Below are positions 25,446 to 33,722 of a stretch of 34,484 nt of DNA, in pieces (position 1 is the stretch's first letter; every line of letters starts with the position of its first letter). Both the position numbers and the translations under genes were made by a program. This stretch comes from Acholeplasmatales bacterium (GTDB taxonomy: Bacteria; Bacillota_I; Bacilli_A; Acholeplasmatales; Acholeplasmataceae). The notes under the pieces are model-generated. The model had not been told where the DNA came from and ran no database searches. It worked only from the letters and a program-made list of their open reading frames with translations. The stretch spans positions 1 to 34,484 of the forward strand of contig JAITXJ010000049.1 of assembly GCA_031284745.1 (NCBI GenBank). The letters are read 5' to 3'.

Positions 25446-26048
25446 ATGGTTGAACCAACATTTTATCTCCAAGAAAAAGCCAATTATGAATATTACTGTC
25501 GCAAATCTCGTTTCCTTGCTTATGGATTTTATCTAAATAATTTAACACAAATAATGGATTATATCTCTTCATTAAAAGCCCAGCATCATCAAGCTGCTCA
25601 TTTCCCATACGCTTATATTTTTCATGAACAGATTTTCGCCTCAGACAATGGAGAACCCGCTCATAGTGCCGCCGAAAATATCCTAAGTGCGCTTAAATCT
25701 TCGCATTTTAATAATATTTTAGTCGTTGTGGTACGTTATTTTGGAGGACTAAAACTGGGACTACCCACCTTGGGAAAGTGTTTTTACTGGACTACCCAAC
25801 AAATGCTTCAGGGGGCAATCAAATACCAATTAAAAGAAATATTCACTTATCAATTAAGGGTGACCTCAATTATGAGTGCTTCGTTATATAAGTATTTAAA
25901 TCAGAATAATATCAAAATCAAATCCACAGTTTGGGATGATGATTTGATAATAGAAGTAGAAAATATCGATTTAGAAGCAATCACCCCACTGGTCAAAGAA
26001 GCAAAACTACTAAGTAGGACCAATGAATTTACTAAATTAGAGTCGTAA
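25446..26048 (+). CDS. yigZ: YigZ/IMPACT family protein
   Basis: A 200 aa member of UPF0029. The N-terminal domain has the family stretch PYAYIFHEQ then SDNGEPAHSAAENIL (usually SDDGEP-x-G-T-A-G-x-P) and VVVVRYFGGLKLGLPTLGK; the C-terminal 70 residues form the ferredoxin-like domain. Eukaryotic IMPACT regulates Gcn2; bacterial roles are unclear. The Gly-Thr-Ala-Gly to HSAAEN change is divergent. Its 3' end overlaps the convergent ywzB-like gene by 17 nt. Confidence 0.9.
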   Translation: MVEPTFYLQEKANYEYYCRKSRFLAYGFYLNNLTQIMDYISSLKAQHHQAAHFPYAYIFHEQIFASDNGEPAHSAAENILSALKSSHFNNILVVVVRYFGGLKLGLPTLGKCFYWTTQQMLQGAIKYQLKEIFTYQLRVTSIMSASLYKYLNQNNIKIKSTVWDDDLIIEVENIDLEAITPLVKEAKLLSRTNEFTKLES

Positions 26049-26238
26049 ACGAAAAAAGATAAATCATTAGTCTAGCTAAGATAAAAGCAACGATGGTGCA
26101 AACTATAATATAAAATAGACGAATCTGTAAAACCTTATTCGGTTTAAAGATTTTTTCCACCTCGATTGCTCTCAGAACAATCCAACTAACACCGAAAAAA
26201 ACTATGAAAAAAATAATAAAATAGATTAATTCCCACAT
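26032..26238 (-). CDS. ywzB: DUF1146 (YwzB-like) small membrane protein
   Basis: A 68 aa protein with two membrane helices (about 4-22 and 41-63) joined by a short basic loop, AIEVEKIFKPNKVLQIRLFY, which fits DUF1146 (EK-x-x-K...QIR/QAR). It starts one base after the upp stop codon and shares its message. In Bacillus the family member lies near upp and the atp operon, which supports the call. Function unknown. Confidence 0.65.
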   Translation of the reverse strand: MWELIYFIIFFIVFFGVSWIVLRAIEVEKIFKPNKVLQIRLFYIIVCTIVAFILARLMIYLFSFTTLI

Positions 26239-26862
26239 TTATTTCGTGCCAAATAGACGATCACCACAATCGCCCAAACCCGGAACAATATAGCCTTTCT
26301 CATTTAAATGAGAATCCATTGCTGCTAAAAAAATTTCTACTTCCGGAAAGGCCGTTGAGAGATTATTGGCCCCTTGTGGAGCACCAACTAAACCAACATA
26401 GATTATTTCTTTCGCTCCGTGAGCTTTTAAAATTTCGACCGCTTTTTTAGCACTATTTCCGGTGGCCAACATCGGATCAACCAGCAAGACGACCGCCTCT
26501 TTAAGTTCTTTGGGAAACTTTTGATAATAAACAATCGGTTCTAAAGTTTTTTCATCACGATAAAGGCCGATATGGCCAATATGAGCATTAGGAATTAAAT
26601 TAATAATTCCTTCCACCATTCCCAGCCCAGCTCTTAAAATGGGAACAATGACTACTTCCGTTGCTAAAGTTTGAAAAACTCCCTCAGCTACGGGAGTTGT
26701 CACTTTAATTTTTTTGGTTTGAAAATTTTTACACACTTCGTAAGTTAATAAACTTCCAACCTCACTAACTAAGGAACGAAAATCCTTCGAATTGGTTTTA
26801 ATATCTCGAATAATAGCTAATTTGTGTTGAATTAAAGGATGATCAATAATATTAATTCCCAT
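26239..26862 (-). CDS. upp: Uracil phosphoribosyltransferase
   Basis: Salvages uracil to UMP with PRPP. The 207 aa sequence is a standard length and clear: MGINIIDHPLIQHKLAIIRD at the front, VPILRAGLGMVEG, the PRPP loop VDPMLATGNSAKKAV, and the uracil-binding end YIVPGLGDCGDRLFGT. AAGGTGA is upstream of the ATG, which directly follows the rpiB TAG. It is part of the prfA-to-ywzB operon. Confidence 0.98.
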   Translation of the reverse strand: MGINIIDHPLIQHKLAIIRDIKTNSKDFRSLVSEVGSLLTYEVCKNFQTKKIKVTTPVAEGVFQTLATEVVIVPILRAGLGMVEGIINLIPNAHIGHIGLYRDEKTLEPIVYYQKFPKELKEAVVLLVDPMLATGNSAKKAVEILKAHGAKEIIYVGLVGAPQGANNLSTAFPEVEIFLAAMDSHLNEKGYIVPGLGDCGDRLFGTK

Positions 26863-27294
26863 CTAACAGTCACCTTCTATTTTATTTATTCTTTGTAAGT
26901 GTCGACCATTTAAAAACTTAGCTTTCATAAAAACTTCTAGTCTTTTTTGCGCTTGAATGAGGGTCGTTGTCCGCCCACCAAAGCTAATAATATTAGCATT
27001 ATTGTGTTCCTTAGCTAACTTGGCAGTTTTCATGGAATAAGCCAGGGCACATCTAATTCCTTTATAACGATTACAGGCAATGCTGATACCAATGCCAGTA
27101 CCGCATAAAGCAATACCAAAATCATAGGCACCAGTTAAAATCTTCTGAGAAATGGCTTTTGCATAATCGGGATAATCGACGCTCGCTAAATCATTGGTTC
27201 CCAGATCTTCAACTTCATGAGATTGCTTTAAATAAGCAATTAAGCCTTCTTTTAATTCAAAACCCCCATGATCGCTCGTAATAACTATTTTCAT
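26863..27294 (-). CDS. rpiB: Ribose-5-phosphate isomerase B
   Basis: Interconverts ribose-5-phosphate and ribulose-5-phosphate, supplying PRPP precursor for the adjacent Upp. The 143 aa protein has SDHGG (7-11), Cys64 in ALCGTGIGIS (the catalytic base of type B) and GGRTT. GGGAGG precedes the ATG. The ATG overlaps the TGA of typA (ATGA). Confidence 0.96.
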   Translation of the reverse strand: MKIVITSDHGGFELKEGLIAYLKQSHEVEDLGTNDLASVDYPDYAKAISQKILTGAYDFGIALCGTGIGISIACNRYKGIRCALAYSMKTAKLAKEHNNANIISFGGRTTTLIQAQKRLEVFMKAKFLNGRHLQRINKIEGDC

Positions 27295-29111
27295 TGTTCC
27301 TCCCGATAATTTTTATTATTGCGTTTTCGTTCAATACTTGTCAAGTATAATTTTCTTAGGCGAATGCTCTTTGGCGTAATTTCAATTAATTCGTCTTCAT
27401 TGATAAAAGAAATGCATTTTTCTAAACTCATTTCGAGGTTTTTTCGTAAAACAATGGTCGTATCTTTAGAAGAAGAGCGCATATTGGTCTGCTGTTTCTC
27501 TTGGACACAATTGACAACTAAATCATTATCTTTATTATTCATCCCCACAATCATCCCCTCATAGACTTCTACTCGAGGTTCTAAAAACATGATCCCTCGA
27601 TCTTCTAAATGATGAAGAGCATAAGTGGTAGTTAGGCCACTTAACATCGACACAAGAGCCCCATTAACTCTTTCGCCGACGCTATAATTCGACCAAGGAC
27701 GATAGTCTAAAAAAGTATGATTAAGCACTCCATAACCTTTAGTAATGGTTAAAAAAAGCGTTTGTAAACCGATTAATCCACGAGAAGACATGATATAATT
27801 AATTCGTGCATAACCGGCGTTTTGGTGCATTGATACCAATTCACCCTTCCGATCACCGATCATATTCATGACATCACCCATCACATCAATGCTACAATCA
27901 ATTTGGACTTCTTCAAATGGTTCACAAACCTTTGAATTGATGACTTTAGTGATAACTTGGGGACGAGATATTTGAAATTCATAGCCTTCTCGACGCATAT
28001 TTTCAATTAAAATGCCTAAATGTAATTCTCCACGGCCACAAACCACCCATTCTTCCTTCGTACCACTTCTTTCCACTCGTAAAGCCACATCTTTTTTAGC
28101 TTCTTTAAATAAACGATCTTCGATTTTACTGGCGGTTACAAATTTTCCTTCTTTTCCTGCTAGTGGTGAATTATTGGTTAGGAAAGAGATTTTAACAGTT
28201 GGCTCATCAACAACTAGGATATCTAATCGCTTAGTAAAACCAAGAGTTGTAACGGTTTCTCCGACATTTAAATCTGGAAGTCCAGAAATTCCCGCGATAT
28301 CGCCAGTTTCTACGAGATCAACTTCGCTTTTCGATAAACCAAAGTACTGAAATAATTTTTGAATTCGGAAATTAACAGAACTTCCATCTAGTCTTAAACA
28401 AGTTACGATCTCTCCAGGCTTTAATTTCCCTTGACTAACCAAGCCAATTCCAATACGTCCAACATAATCGCTGTAATCCACTAAAGCACTTTGAAATAAT
28501 AAATAATCTTCACCATAATTAATTGGATCAGGGACATATTTAATGATCGTTTCAAAGATTGGTGTTAAATCAGTAGCTTCACTTAAATCGGCATTTAAAG
28601 TCGCATAACCCTGCAAACCTGAGGCATAAATAATGGGAAATTCCATTTGTTCATCGTTCGCATTTAAATCAATAAATAAGTCAAAAACCTCATTAATAAC
28701 CCTTTTTGGATCACTAAACTCTCGATCAACTTTATTGATAACTACGATAGGTTTAACGTTGGCTTCCAAGGCTTTTCGCAAGACAAACTTCGTCTGTGGC
28801 ATCACACCATCTACCGCATCTACTAAAAGTAAAGCCCCATCAACCATACTCATAATTCTTTCGACTTCTCCCCCAAAATCCGCATGACCAGGAGTATCTA
28901 GAATATTAATTTTATAGTCTTTATAATTGATAGCCGTATTTTTTGCGAGAATAGTAATTCCTCTTTCTCTTTCTAGATCATTAGAATCCAAAGCTCGTTC
29001 TTGAACTACTTGATAGTCCTTAATCGCATGGGATTGTTTTAATAACTTATCGACTAAAGTCGTTTTACCATGATCAACATGGGCAATTATGGCAACATTT
29101 TTAATTTTCAT
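27291..29111 (-). CDS. typA: Translational GTPase TypA/BipA
   Basis: A ribosome-associated GTPase used in 50S assembly and stress adaptation. The 606 aa protein has G1 HVDHGKTT (11-18), switch I ERGITI, G3 DTPGHADF, G4 NKVD, then EF-G-like domains and the TypA-specific C-terminus (SSRGLIGLQTLFLT, the YRPWSN stretch and the GERVNGALVS stretch). SD GAGG is upstream. It ends in TGA overlapping rpiB and begins 11 nt inside sua5. Placing typA between sua5 and rpiB differs from Bacillus. Confidence 0.97.
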   Translation of the reverse strand: MKIKNVAIIAHVDHGKTTLVDKLLKQSHAIKDYQVVQERALDSNDLERERGITILAKNTAINYKDYKINILDTPGHADFGGEVERIMSMVDGALLLVDAVDGVMPQTKFVLRKALEANVKPIVVINKVDREFSDPKRVINEVFDLFIDLNANDEQMEFPIIYASGLQGYATLNADLSEATDLTPIFETIIKYVPDPINYGEDYLLFQSALVDYSDYVGRIGIGLVSQGKLKPGEIVTCLRLDGSSVNFRIQKLFQYFGLSKSEVDLVETGDIAGISGLPDLNVGETVTTLGFTKRLDILVVDEPTVKISFLTNNSPLAGKEGKFVTASKIEDRLFKEAKKDVALRVERSGTKEEWVVCGRGELHLGILIENMRREGYEFQISRPQVITKVINSKVCEPFEEVQIDCSIDVMGDVMNMIGDRKGELVSMHQNAGYARINYIMSSRGLIGLQTLFLTITKGYGVLNHTFLDYRPWSNYSVGERVNGALVSMLSGLTTTYALHHLEDRGIMFLEPRVEVYEGMIVGMNNKDNDLVVNCVQEKQQTNMRSSSKDTTIVLRKNLEMSLEKCISFINEDELIEITPKSIRLRKLYLTSIERKRNNKNYREEQ

Positions 29112-29697
29112 TTTTTATTTTCCTCACAAACTCTAAAACATTCTCAAAAAGGATTGGCCCTTCGCGAAGTAGTTTAGGGTTATGCGAATCAGTCATATCA
29201 ATCACGGTGGAAGAAAGTCCGATATTATTGTAAATTCCATCATCGGAAATAATATAGTCAAAACATTCATAATAGGCTTCCGCAATATCTTTATAAGTAT
29301 TTAAAGGTTGGGAATCCGTCTTATTGACACTGGTCGTTTTCAAAGGACCATTGACTTTCAAAATTTTCTGGGCAATTTTATTATTGGGAATTCTAACTCC
29401 CACCGTATCCTCACCATAACAATCAAAGTACTTCTTTTTGGCCTTTAAAATTATTGTTAAAGGTCCTGGTAAAAATTCTTTAATAACGGCACGGATCACG
29501 CCATCAACCACAGCCACATTTTTAATCTGATCAAAAGAATAAAACAAACAGGCGATACGTTTATCAGGCGGTCTTTTCTTAGCAATGTATATTTGCTTAA
29601 GTGCCCCTAAATCATAAAGTTTTGCTCCTAAACCAAAAACAGTATCGGTAGGAAAAGCAATCGTTTGACCATTTTTTAAAACGGGAATTTTACTCAT
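29101..29697 (-). CDS. tsaC: L-threonylcarbamoyladenylate synthase (TsaC/Sua5 short form)
   Basis: Makes threonylcarbamoyl-AMP for the t6A37 modification of ANN-decoding tRNAs. The 198 aa sequence contains only the YrdC-like domain (no Sua5 C-terminal domain): AFPTDTVFGLGAKLYD, IYIAKKRPPDKRIACL, LPGPLTIILKAKK, DTVGVRIPNN and SSTVIDMT. It is in the usual prfA-prmC-sua5 order, starts 8 nt inside prmC and has GGAGG upstream of its ATG. Confidence 0.95.
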   Translation of the reverse strand: MSKIPVLKNGQTIAFPTDTVFGLGAKLYDLGALKQIYIAKKRPPDKRIACLFYSFDQIKNVAVVDGVIRAVIKEFLPGPLTIILKAKKKYFDCYGEDTVGVRIPNNKIAQKILKVNGPLKTTSVNKTDSQPLNTYKDIAEAYYECFDYIISDDGIYNNIGLSSTVIDMTDSHNPKLLREGPILFENVLEFVRKIKNEN

Positions 29698-30535
29698 TTT
29701 CGACCTCCTTCAACCTAACCAAGATCATGCGATCACGACCTTGAAAATCTTGATAACTATTAATTTCAATATTCGTCAAATATTGTTGAATTAATTTAAT
29801 TAAATTGTCCTTTTGATTGTACGCATGTTCAAATGCAAGAAGACCCCCATTTTTTAAGTGTTTACTCACAGATTTTAAAACTATTTCGTAACAATCAAGC
29901 CCCTTAGTTCCTCCAAAAAGCGCTAAAGCGGGATCATGGGCCACAATGGGGTCTAGTTTTTCCGCATTCGGAATATAAGGTGGATTACAAACAATGATAT
30001 CGTAAGCTTTAGTAATATTGGAAAACCAGTTAGATAAAACAAAATTTATATCGGCGTTCAAATTTTGAGCATTTTCTTTCGCAATCGCTAAAGCCTCAGG
30101 CGAAATATCACTAGCCTCAACCATCAATCTAGGTTCTTCTAATTTTAAAGCAATAGCAATCGCCCCCGAACCACAACCCAAATCCAAGACTTCCACCTGG
30201 CTTCGGGTAGCGTAAACTTGATCATATTCTTCTAAAACGAGTCCAACTAATTCTTCAGTTTCTTTTCGAGGTATTAAACAATTCTGATTAACTTTTAATT
30301 TATAACCATAAAAATAGGCATAACCTAAAATTTGTTGAATGGGCAGATGCTTTTGTACAAAGAGCTCAAAGCACTCAATAAAACGTGCTTCGACTTTGGA
30401 ATCAAGCGGTAAATCAAAATTAGCATAAAAATCACTTCCTGAAAGCTCGGTAATTTCTAAAAGTAAATAATTTAAATCTTGCGCCTTTTGCGGTGCTAAA
30501 GCCGCATATTTTTTAAGGAGATTATTAGCTGTCAC
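29690..30535 (-). CDS. prmC: Peptide chain release factor N5-glutamine methyltransferase PrmC
   Basis: Methylates the Gln of the GGQ loop in release factors. I start it at GTG 30535, where AGGAGG sits 5 nt upstream, giving 281 aa; a longer TTG frame from 30574 has no ribosome site and would extend the overlap with prfA to 50 nt. The SAM motif DLGCGSGAIAIA and the substrate-Gln motif NPPY (about 184-187) are intact. An 11-nt overlap with prfA, its substrate's gene, implies coupling. Confidence 0.96.
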   Translation of the reverse strand: MTANNLLKKYAALAPQKAQDLNYLLLEITELSGSDFYANFDLPLDSKVEARFIECFELFVQKHLPIQQILGYAYFYGYKLKVNQNCLIPRKETEELVGLVLEEYDQVYATRSQVEVLDLGCGSGAIAIALKLEEPRLMVEASDISPEALAIAKENAQNLNADINFVLSNWFSNITKAYDIIVCNPPYIPNAEKLDPIVAHDPALALFGGTKGLDCYEIVLKSVSKHLKNGGLLAFEHAYNQKDNLIKLIQQYLTNIEINSYQDFQGRDRMILVRLKEVENE

Positions 30536-31595
30536 TAAGACCTCCTGCAAGTAATTTCTTTTGATGATCCGCAATTAAAGCATCAATCACCAAATCAAGT
30601 TTTCCTTCCATCACATAATTTAAGCTTTGAATGGTAAAGTTAATCCGATGATCAGTTAGACGATTTTGGGGAAAATTATAGGTGCGGATTTTTTCCGCTC
30701 TTTCGCTGCGTTTAATAAACTTATGGCGAATTTGTGAATCTTCTGCTTCTTTCTTCGCAACTTGTTCATCAAATAAGCGAGTTTTCAATAATTTATAAGC
30801 GAGATCTTTATTTTCATATTGTGACTTGGCGACCTGTGAGGCCACTTGTAACCCCGTTGGTAAATAGGTCAAACGCACGGCGCTTTGGGTAGTATTAACA
30901 CTTTGGCCACCAGGACCACTCGAAGTCATGGTATCAATTCGAATATCCTTCCAATCCAAATCAAAATCTATCTCATCCGCCTCTGGTAAAACTAAAACCG
31001 AAGCTGTTGAAGTGTGCACTCGTCCTAAAGATTCGGTTTCCGGAACTCTTTGAACCCGGTGAACTCCTGACTCATATTTTAATAAAGAATAGATCGCCTC
31101 ACCACTAATCATAAAAGATAAATTAGAGTAGCCACCCATCGAACCCGCCGTTGCAGTTAAAACGCTAATTTTCCAACCCTTTGCATCACAATATTTCGAG
31201 TACATTCGAAATAAATCACCCGCAAATAGATCGGCCTCATCACCGCCTACCGCTCCTTTTATTTCGACCACCACATTTTTTTCATCCATCGGGTCTTTTG
31301 GTAAGAGTAAGATTTTTAATTCATCTTCTAAATTTAAAATCTCTTGACTTACTTCTTCTTTTTCACTTTCAGCTAAAGTTAAAATATCTAAATCATGTTC
31401 TGACTTAATTAATTCTTTCAGATCCGCTAATGCTTTAATTTTTCGCTGGTATTCTCGATAGCGTGAAACAATTTTTTCCATTTTTTTAATTTCTTTGGAA
31501 AGTTCAATCATTTTCTTATTATCGTTGATACCCGAGTTTAATTGCTCTTGCTTTTCAATATAATTTTTTTCTAATAAATCTAAATATTCAAACAT
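30525..31595 (-). CDS. prfA: Peptide chain release factor 1 (RF1)
   Basis: Releases peptides at UAG and UAA. The 356 aa sequence has the stop-codon tripeptide PET (185-187, the PxT of RF1 in RVPETES) and the catalytic GGQ (229-231 in SSGPGGQSVNTTQSA). First gene of a seven-gene operon down to ywzB. A -10 hexamer at 31614-31609 leaves only a 7-nt leader, GGGTCAT, which cuts into the Shine-Dalgarno-like GAGGG. The genome uses TGA as a stop, so RF2 must be encoded elsewhere. Confidence 0.98.
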   Translation of the reverse strand: MFEYLDLLEKNYIEKQEQLNSGINDNKKMIELSKEIKKMEKIVSRYREYQRKIKALADLKELIKSEHDLDILTLAESEKEEVSQEILNLEDELKILLLPKDPMDEKNVVVEIKGAVGGDEADLFAGDLFRMYSKYCDAKGWKISVLTATAGSMGGYSNLSFMISGEAIYSLLKYESGVHRVQRVPETESLGRVHTSTASVLVLPEADEIDFDLDWKDIRIDTMTSSGPGGQSVNTTQSAVRLTYLPTGLQVASQVAKSQYENKDLAYKLLKTRLFDEQVAKKEAEDSQIRHKFIKRSERAEKIRTYNFPQNRLTDHRINFTIQSLNYVMEGKLDLVIDALIADHQKKLLAGGLSDS

Positions 31596-31608
31596 ATGAC
31601 CCTCAATT

Positions 31609-31614
31609 ATTATA
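31609..31614 (-). promoter_or_regulatory. -10 element of the prfA operon
   Basis: TATAAT on the minus strand, 13 nt before the prfA ATG. The predicted start near 31602 leaves a 7-nt leader. No clear -35 is seen. Confidence 0.55.
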
Positions 31615-31774
31615 CTACATTGTCGTGATTACTTCTTAAAATTCGTTTTTTTATGCTTAATTTTTGGACTAAAAACGCCCTATTTTGCCCTTTTTTCCAC
31701 CATAATACCTCTTTAAATCCCAAAAATTACGATCAAATGGAAAAAATAACTTCTAAGAAATCTATTTCATATCT

Positions 31775-31794
31775 AAAAAATAATATCCAATATT
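31775..31794 (-). terminator. Weak candidate terminator after dnaC
   Basis: On the minus strand AATAT-TGG-ATATT is followed by ATTTTTT, a 5-bp all-A/T stem and a T-run directly after the dnaC stop. It is weak and may not be enough by itself. The 200-nt gap to prfA holds no other clear hairpin. Confidence 0.25.
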
Positions 31795-31798
31795 TTGG

Positions 31799-33280
31799 CT
31801 AAATATTATCTCTTTCTTTAATATTTTTATCGGGTTTAAAGCTTAATCCGCTTTGGATTAAAGTAAAGGAAAAATTCTGTCCGTTAAAATCGTATTCTTT
31901 AATCGTTAACTCACCAGCCGCCCCGTGACGATTCTTTTCCACTTTAATGCCAATTTTATTGATTTTTCTCTGGAAGGGTTCGTCGGTTCCGTTGGTTCTT
32001 AAAACTAAGTTGCTTGATTCATTACTATCACTAGGAATTTGATACATAATCATGACCACATCGGCATCTTGTTCGATAGCGCTCGACTCTGCTAAGTTAG
32101 CTAAAGAAGGACCGGTATTAGTTTTACTGCGCATTCCTTTACCCTGCAATTCCGAATCTCGATTTAATTGAGCCGCGACGATGATCGGAATATTTAAATC
32201 TTTCGCTACCCTTTTTAAATTTCGCGAAATATTGGCCACCTGTTCATGCCTTGGAGCTCCTCGTGAAGTATCTCGATCAGCCTTAATTAATTGTAAATAA
32301 TCAATTAAAATAATATCTAATCTTTCATTAGGATGCTGCCTTTTAATATCATTATTTTTTAATTTAGCCCGGGAAATAATGTCATTAACCGTCAGACCGG
32401 GGGTTGCATCAATAAATAACCGTAAACTCTTGGTCTTTTCAATATTAGCCTCTAAACGGGCCCAATCATCTTCATCTAAACGGTTTTCTCGAAAACTTTT
32501 CTGCTTCAACTGATCATTGAAGAGGACAGCATACCTTTGAGATAACTCATCGGTTGTCATTTCCAAAGAAAAAAACGCCACATTCTTTCTTCCTTCAGCG
32601 ATTACTTTTGCAATATTCATAATAAAAGCTGTTTTACCAACCCCGGGACGAGCCGCTACAACAATCACTTCTCCGTTATGAAAACCTGATAAAGTCGCAT
32701 CAATTTCGCGATAACCCGAAAGTAAAGGTCGCGAACCAACATCTTTTTTCAAACGATCTTCTAAATTTTCAAAAGCTTCGGTTAAACTAATAAAAGTATT
32801 AATATCTCGGCGCATCCGAATATTTTGTAACAATAAATCAGCCTCAGTTAAGGATTCTTGGGAATTAGTGGAAGCCACAATTGTTTTGGTTTTAATTTGT
32901 TCAGCTGCTTCCAGAATCGCTCTTTTTATGGAAAGGTCACGCACCGTATTGAGGGCTGAAGGCAAACTATTCAGACCAAAAGTATTATTAGTTAAATCAT
33001 TTAATTCTTCTAAAGTAACCAAACTAGAAGCTAATTTATCATTACTACCATCTAAATACATTCTTCCTAATTGCGCATATGTCGAATAAGGATCAATCGT
33101 CATATTTTGTTTTGCCTTAATCAGTTCAAAAGCTCGAAATATATAAGAAAAACGTTGATCCGAAAAATCTTGATGGCCAATTAAAATAAAAGCCTCATCA
33201 AAACCATCATCATCAACTAAGATCGAAGAAATTATAATTTCTTCCGCTTCTAAACTTGTTAAAGATAAGTCTTTAGACAT
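31799..33280 (-). CDS. dnaB: Replicative DNA helicase (DnaB family; Bacillus DnaC)
   Basis: The hexameric 5'-3' helicase of the replication fork. The 493 aa protein has an N-terminal helical domain (SLEAEEIIISSILVDD), a linker and a RecA-like motor with Walker A RPGVGKT (211-217), Walker B-type DIILIDYLQLI and the family motifs SLEMTTDELSQR and LAESSAIEQDADV. It begins 8 nt inside rplI with no good Shine-Dalgarno sequence, so it is coupled to L9. gdpP-rplI-dnaC is the classical Bacilli order. No stop, intein or frameshift is seen. Confidence 0.97.
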   Translation of the reverse strand: MSKDLSLTSLEAEEIIISSILVDDDGFDEAFILIGHQDFSDQRFSYIFRAFELIKAKQNMTIDPYSTYAQLGRMYLDGSNDKLASSLVTLEELNDLTNNTFGLNSLPSALNTVRDLSIKRAILEAAEQIKTKTIVASTNSQESLTEADLLLQNIRMRRDINTFISLTEAFENLEDRLKKDVGSRPLLSGYREIDATLSGFHNGEVIVVAARPGVGKTAFIMNIAKVIAEGRKNVAFFSLEMTTDELSQRYAVLFNDQLKQKSFRENRLDEDDWARLEANIEKTKSLRLFIDATPGLTVNDIISRAKLKNNDIKRQHPNERLDIILIDYLQLIKADRDTSRGAPRHEQVANISRNLKRVAKDLNIPIIVAAQLNRDSELQGKGMRSKTNTGPSLANLAESSAIEQDADVVMIMYQIPSDSNESSNLVLRTNGTDEPFQRKINKIGIKVEKNRHGAAGELTIKEYDFNGQNFSFTLIQSGLSFKPDKNIKERDNI

Positions 33281-33722
33281 TCTCAGCTAAAACCTCAATA
33301 TGGAAATTGGCTTTAATGTCTTTATATAGAGCGATACTAGCTTGATAAATTCCTAAAGAATTAATATCGCTTTCAATACTAATCTTTTTCTTATCTAATA
33401 AAATATTATGTTGAACATTGAATGCTTCCGCAATTTTTCCTGAAGTTACCGCTCCGAAAATTTTCAAATCCGCTCCAACTTGCATCTTAATAACTACCGT
33501 CTTGCCTTCAATGCTTTCCTTAGCTAGCAACATCGTTTTATAAATTTGTTCCGAAGCTTTTTTAATACTTTCTTGTTTTTCTTCCAGTTCTTTAACATTA
33601 TCTTTGGTTGCTAGAATGGCTTTTTTACCACTAATCAAAAATTGGGCATAACCAGGTTTAACCTCAATAATCTCATCAGCTTTCCCTTTATCTTTGATAT
33701 CCTCAATTAATATTACTTTCAC
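33273..33722 (-). CDS. rplI: 50S ribosomal protein L9 from an internal in-frame start
   Basis: Encodes 149 aa, the normal L9 length, from GTG 33722. The N-domain reads VKVILIEDIKDKGKADEIIE then VKPGYAQFLI, the expected L9 front with its 23S-binding GYA-x-x-x-L motif; a long helix (VKELEEKQESIKKASEQIYK) and the C-domain (FGAVTSGKIAEAF) follow. AAGGAG (33736-33731) lies 8 nt before the GTG, a standard ribosome site. The same frame continues upstream without a stop into the DHH phosphodiesterase, so L9 is a nested product as well as the tail of a longer protein. It overlaps dnaB by 8 nt. Confidence 0.9.
   Translation of the reverse strand: MKVILIEDIKDKGKADEIIEVKPGYAQFLISGKKAILATKDNVKELEEKQESIKKASEQIYKTMLLAKESIEGKTVVIKMQVGADLKIFGAVTSGKIAEAFNVQHNILLDKKKISIESDINSLGIYQASIALYKDIKANFHIEVLAENV

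Noticed and set aside
28012-28350. Long antisense open frame inside typA (and similar ones at 319-558, 4182-4442, 31181-31408)
   Set aside because: These lie opposite strongly conserved genes, have low-complexity or implausible compositions, and lack ribosome sites.
30536-30574. Longer prmC from a TTG at 30574
   Set aside because: It has no Shine-Dalgarno sequence and would extend the overlap with prfA to 50 nt; the GTG at 30535 has AGGAGG 5 nt upstream.
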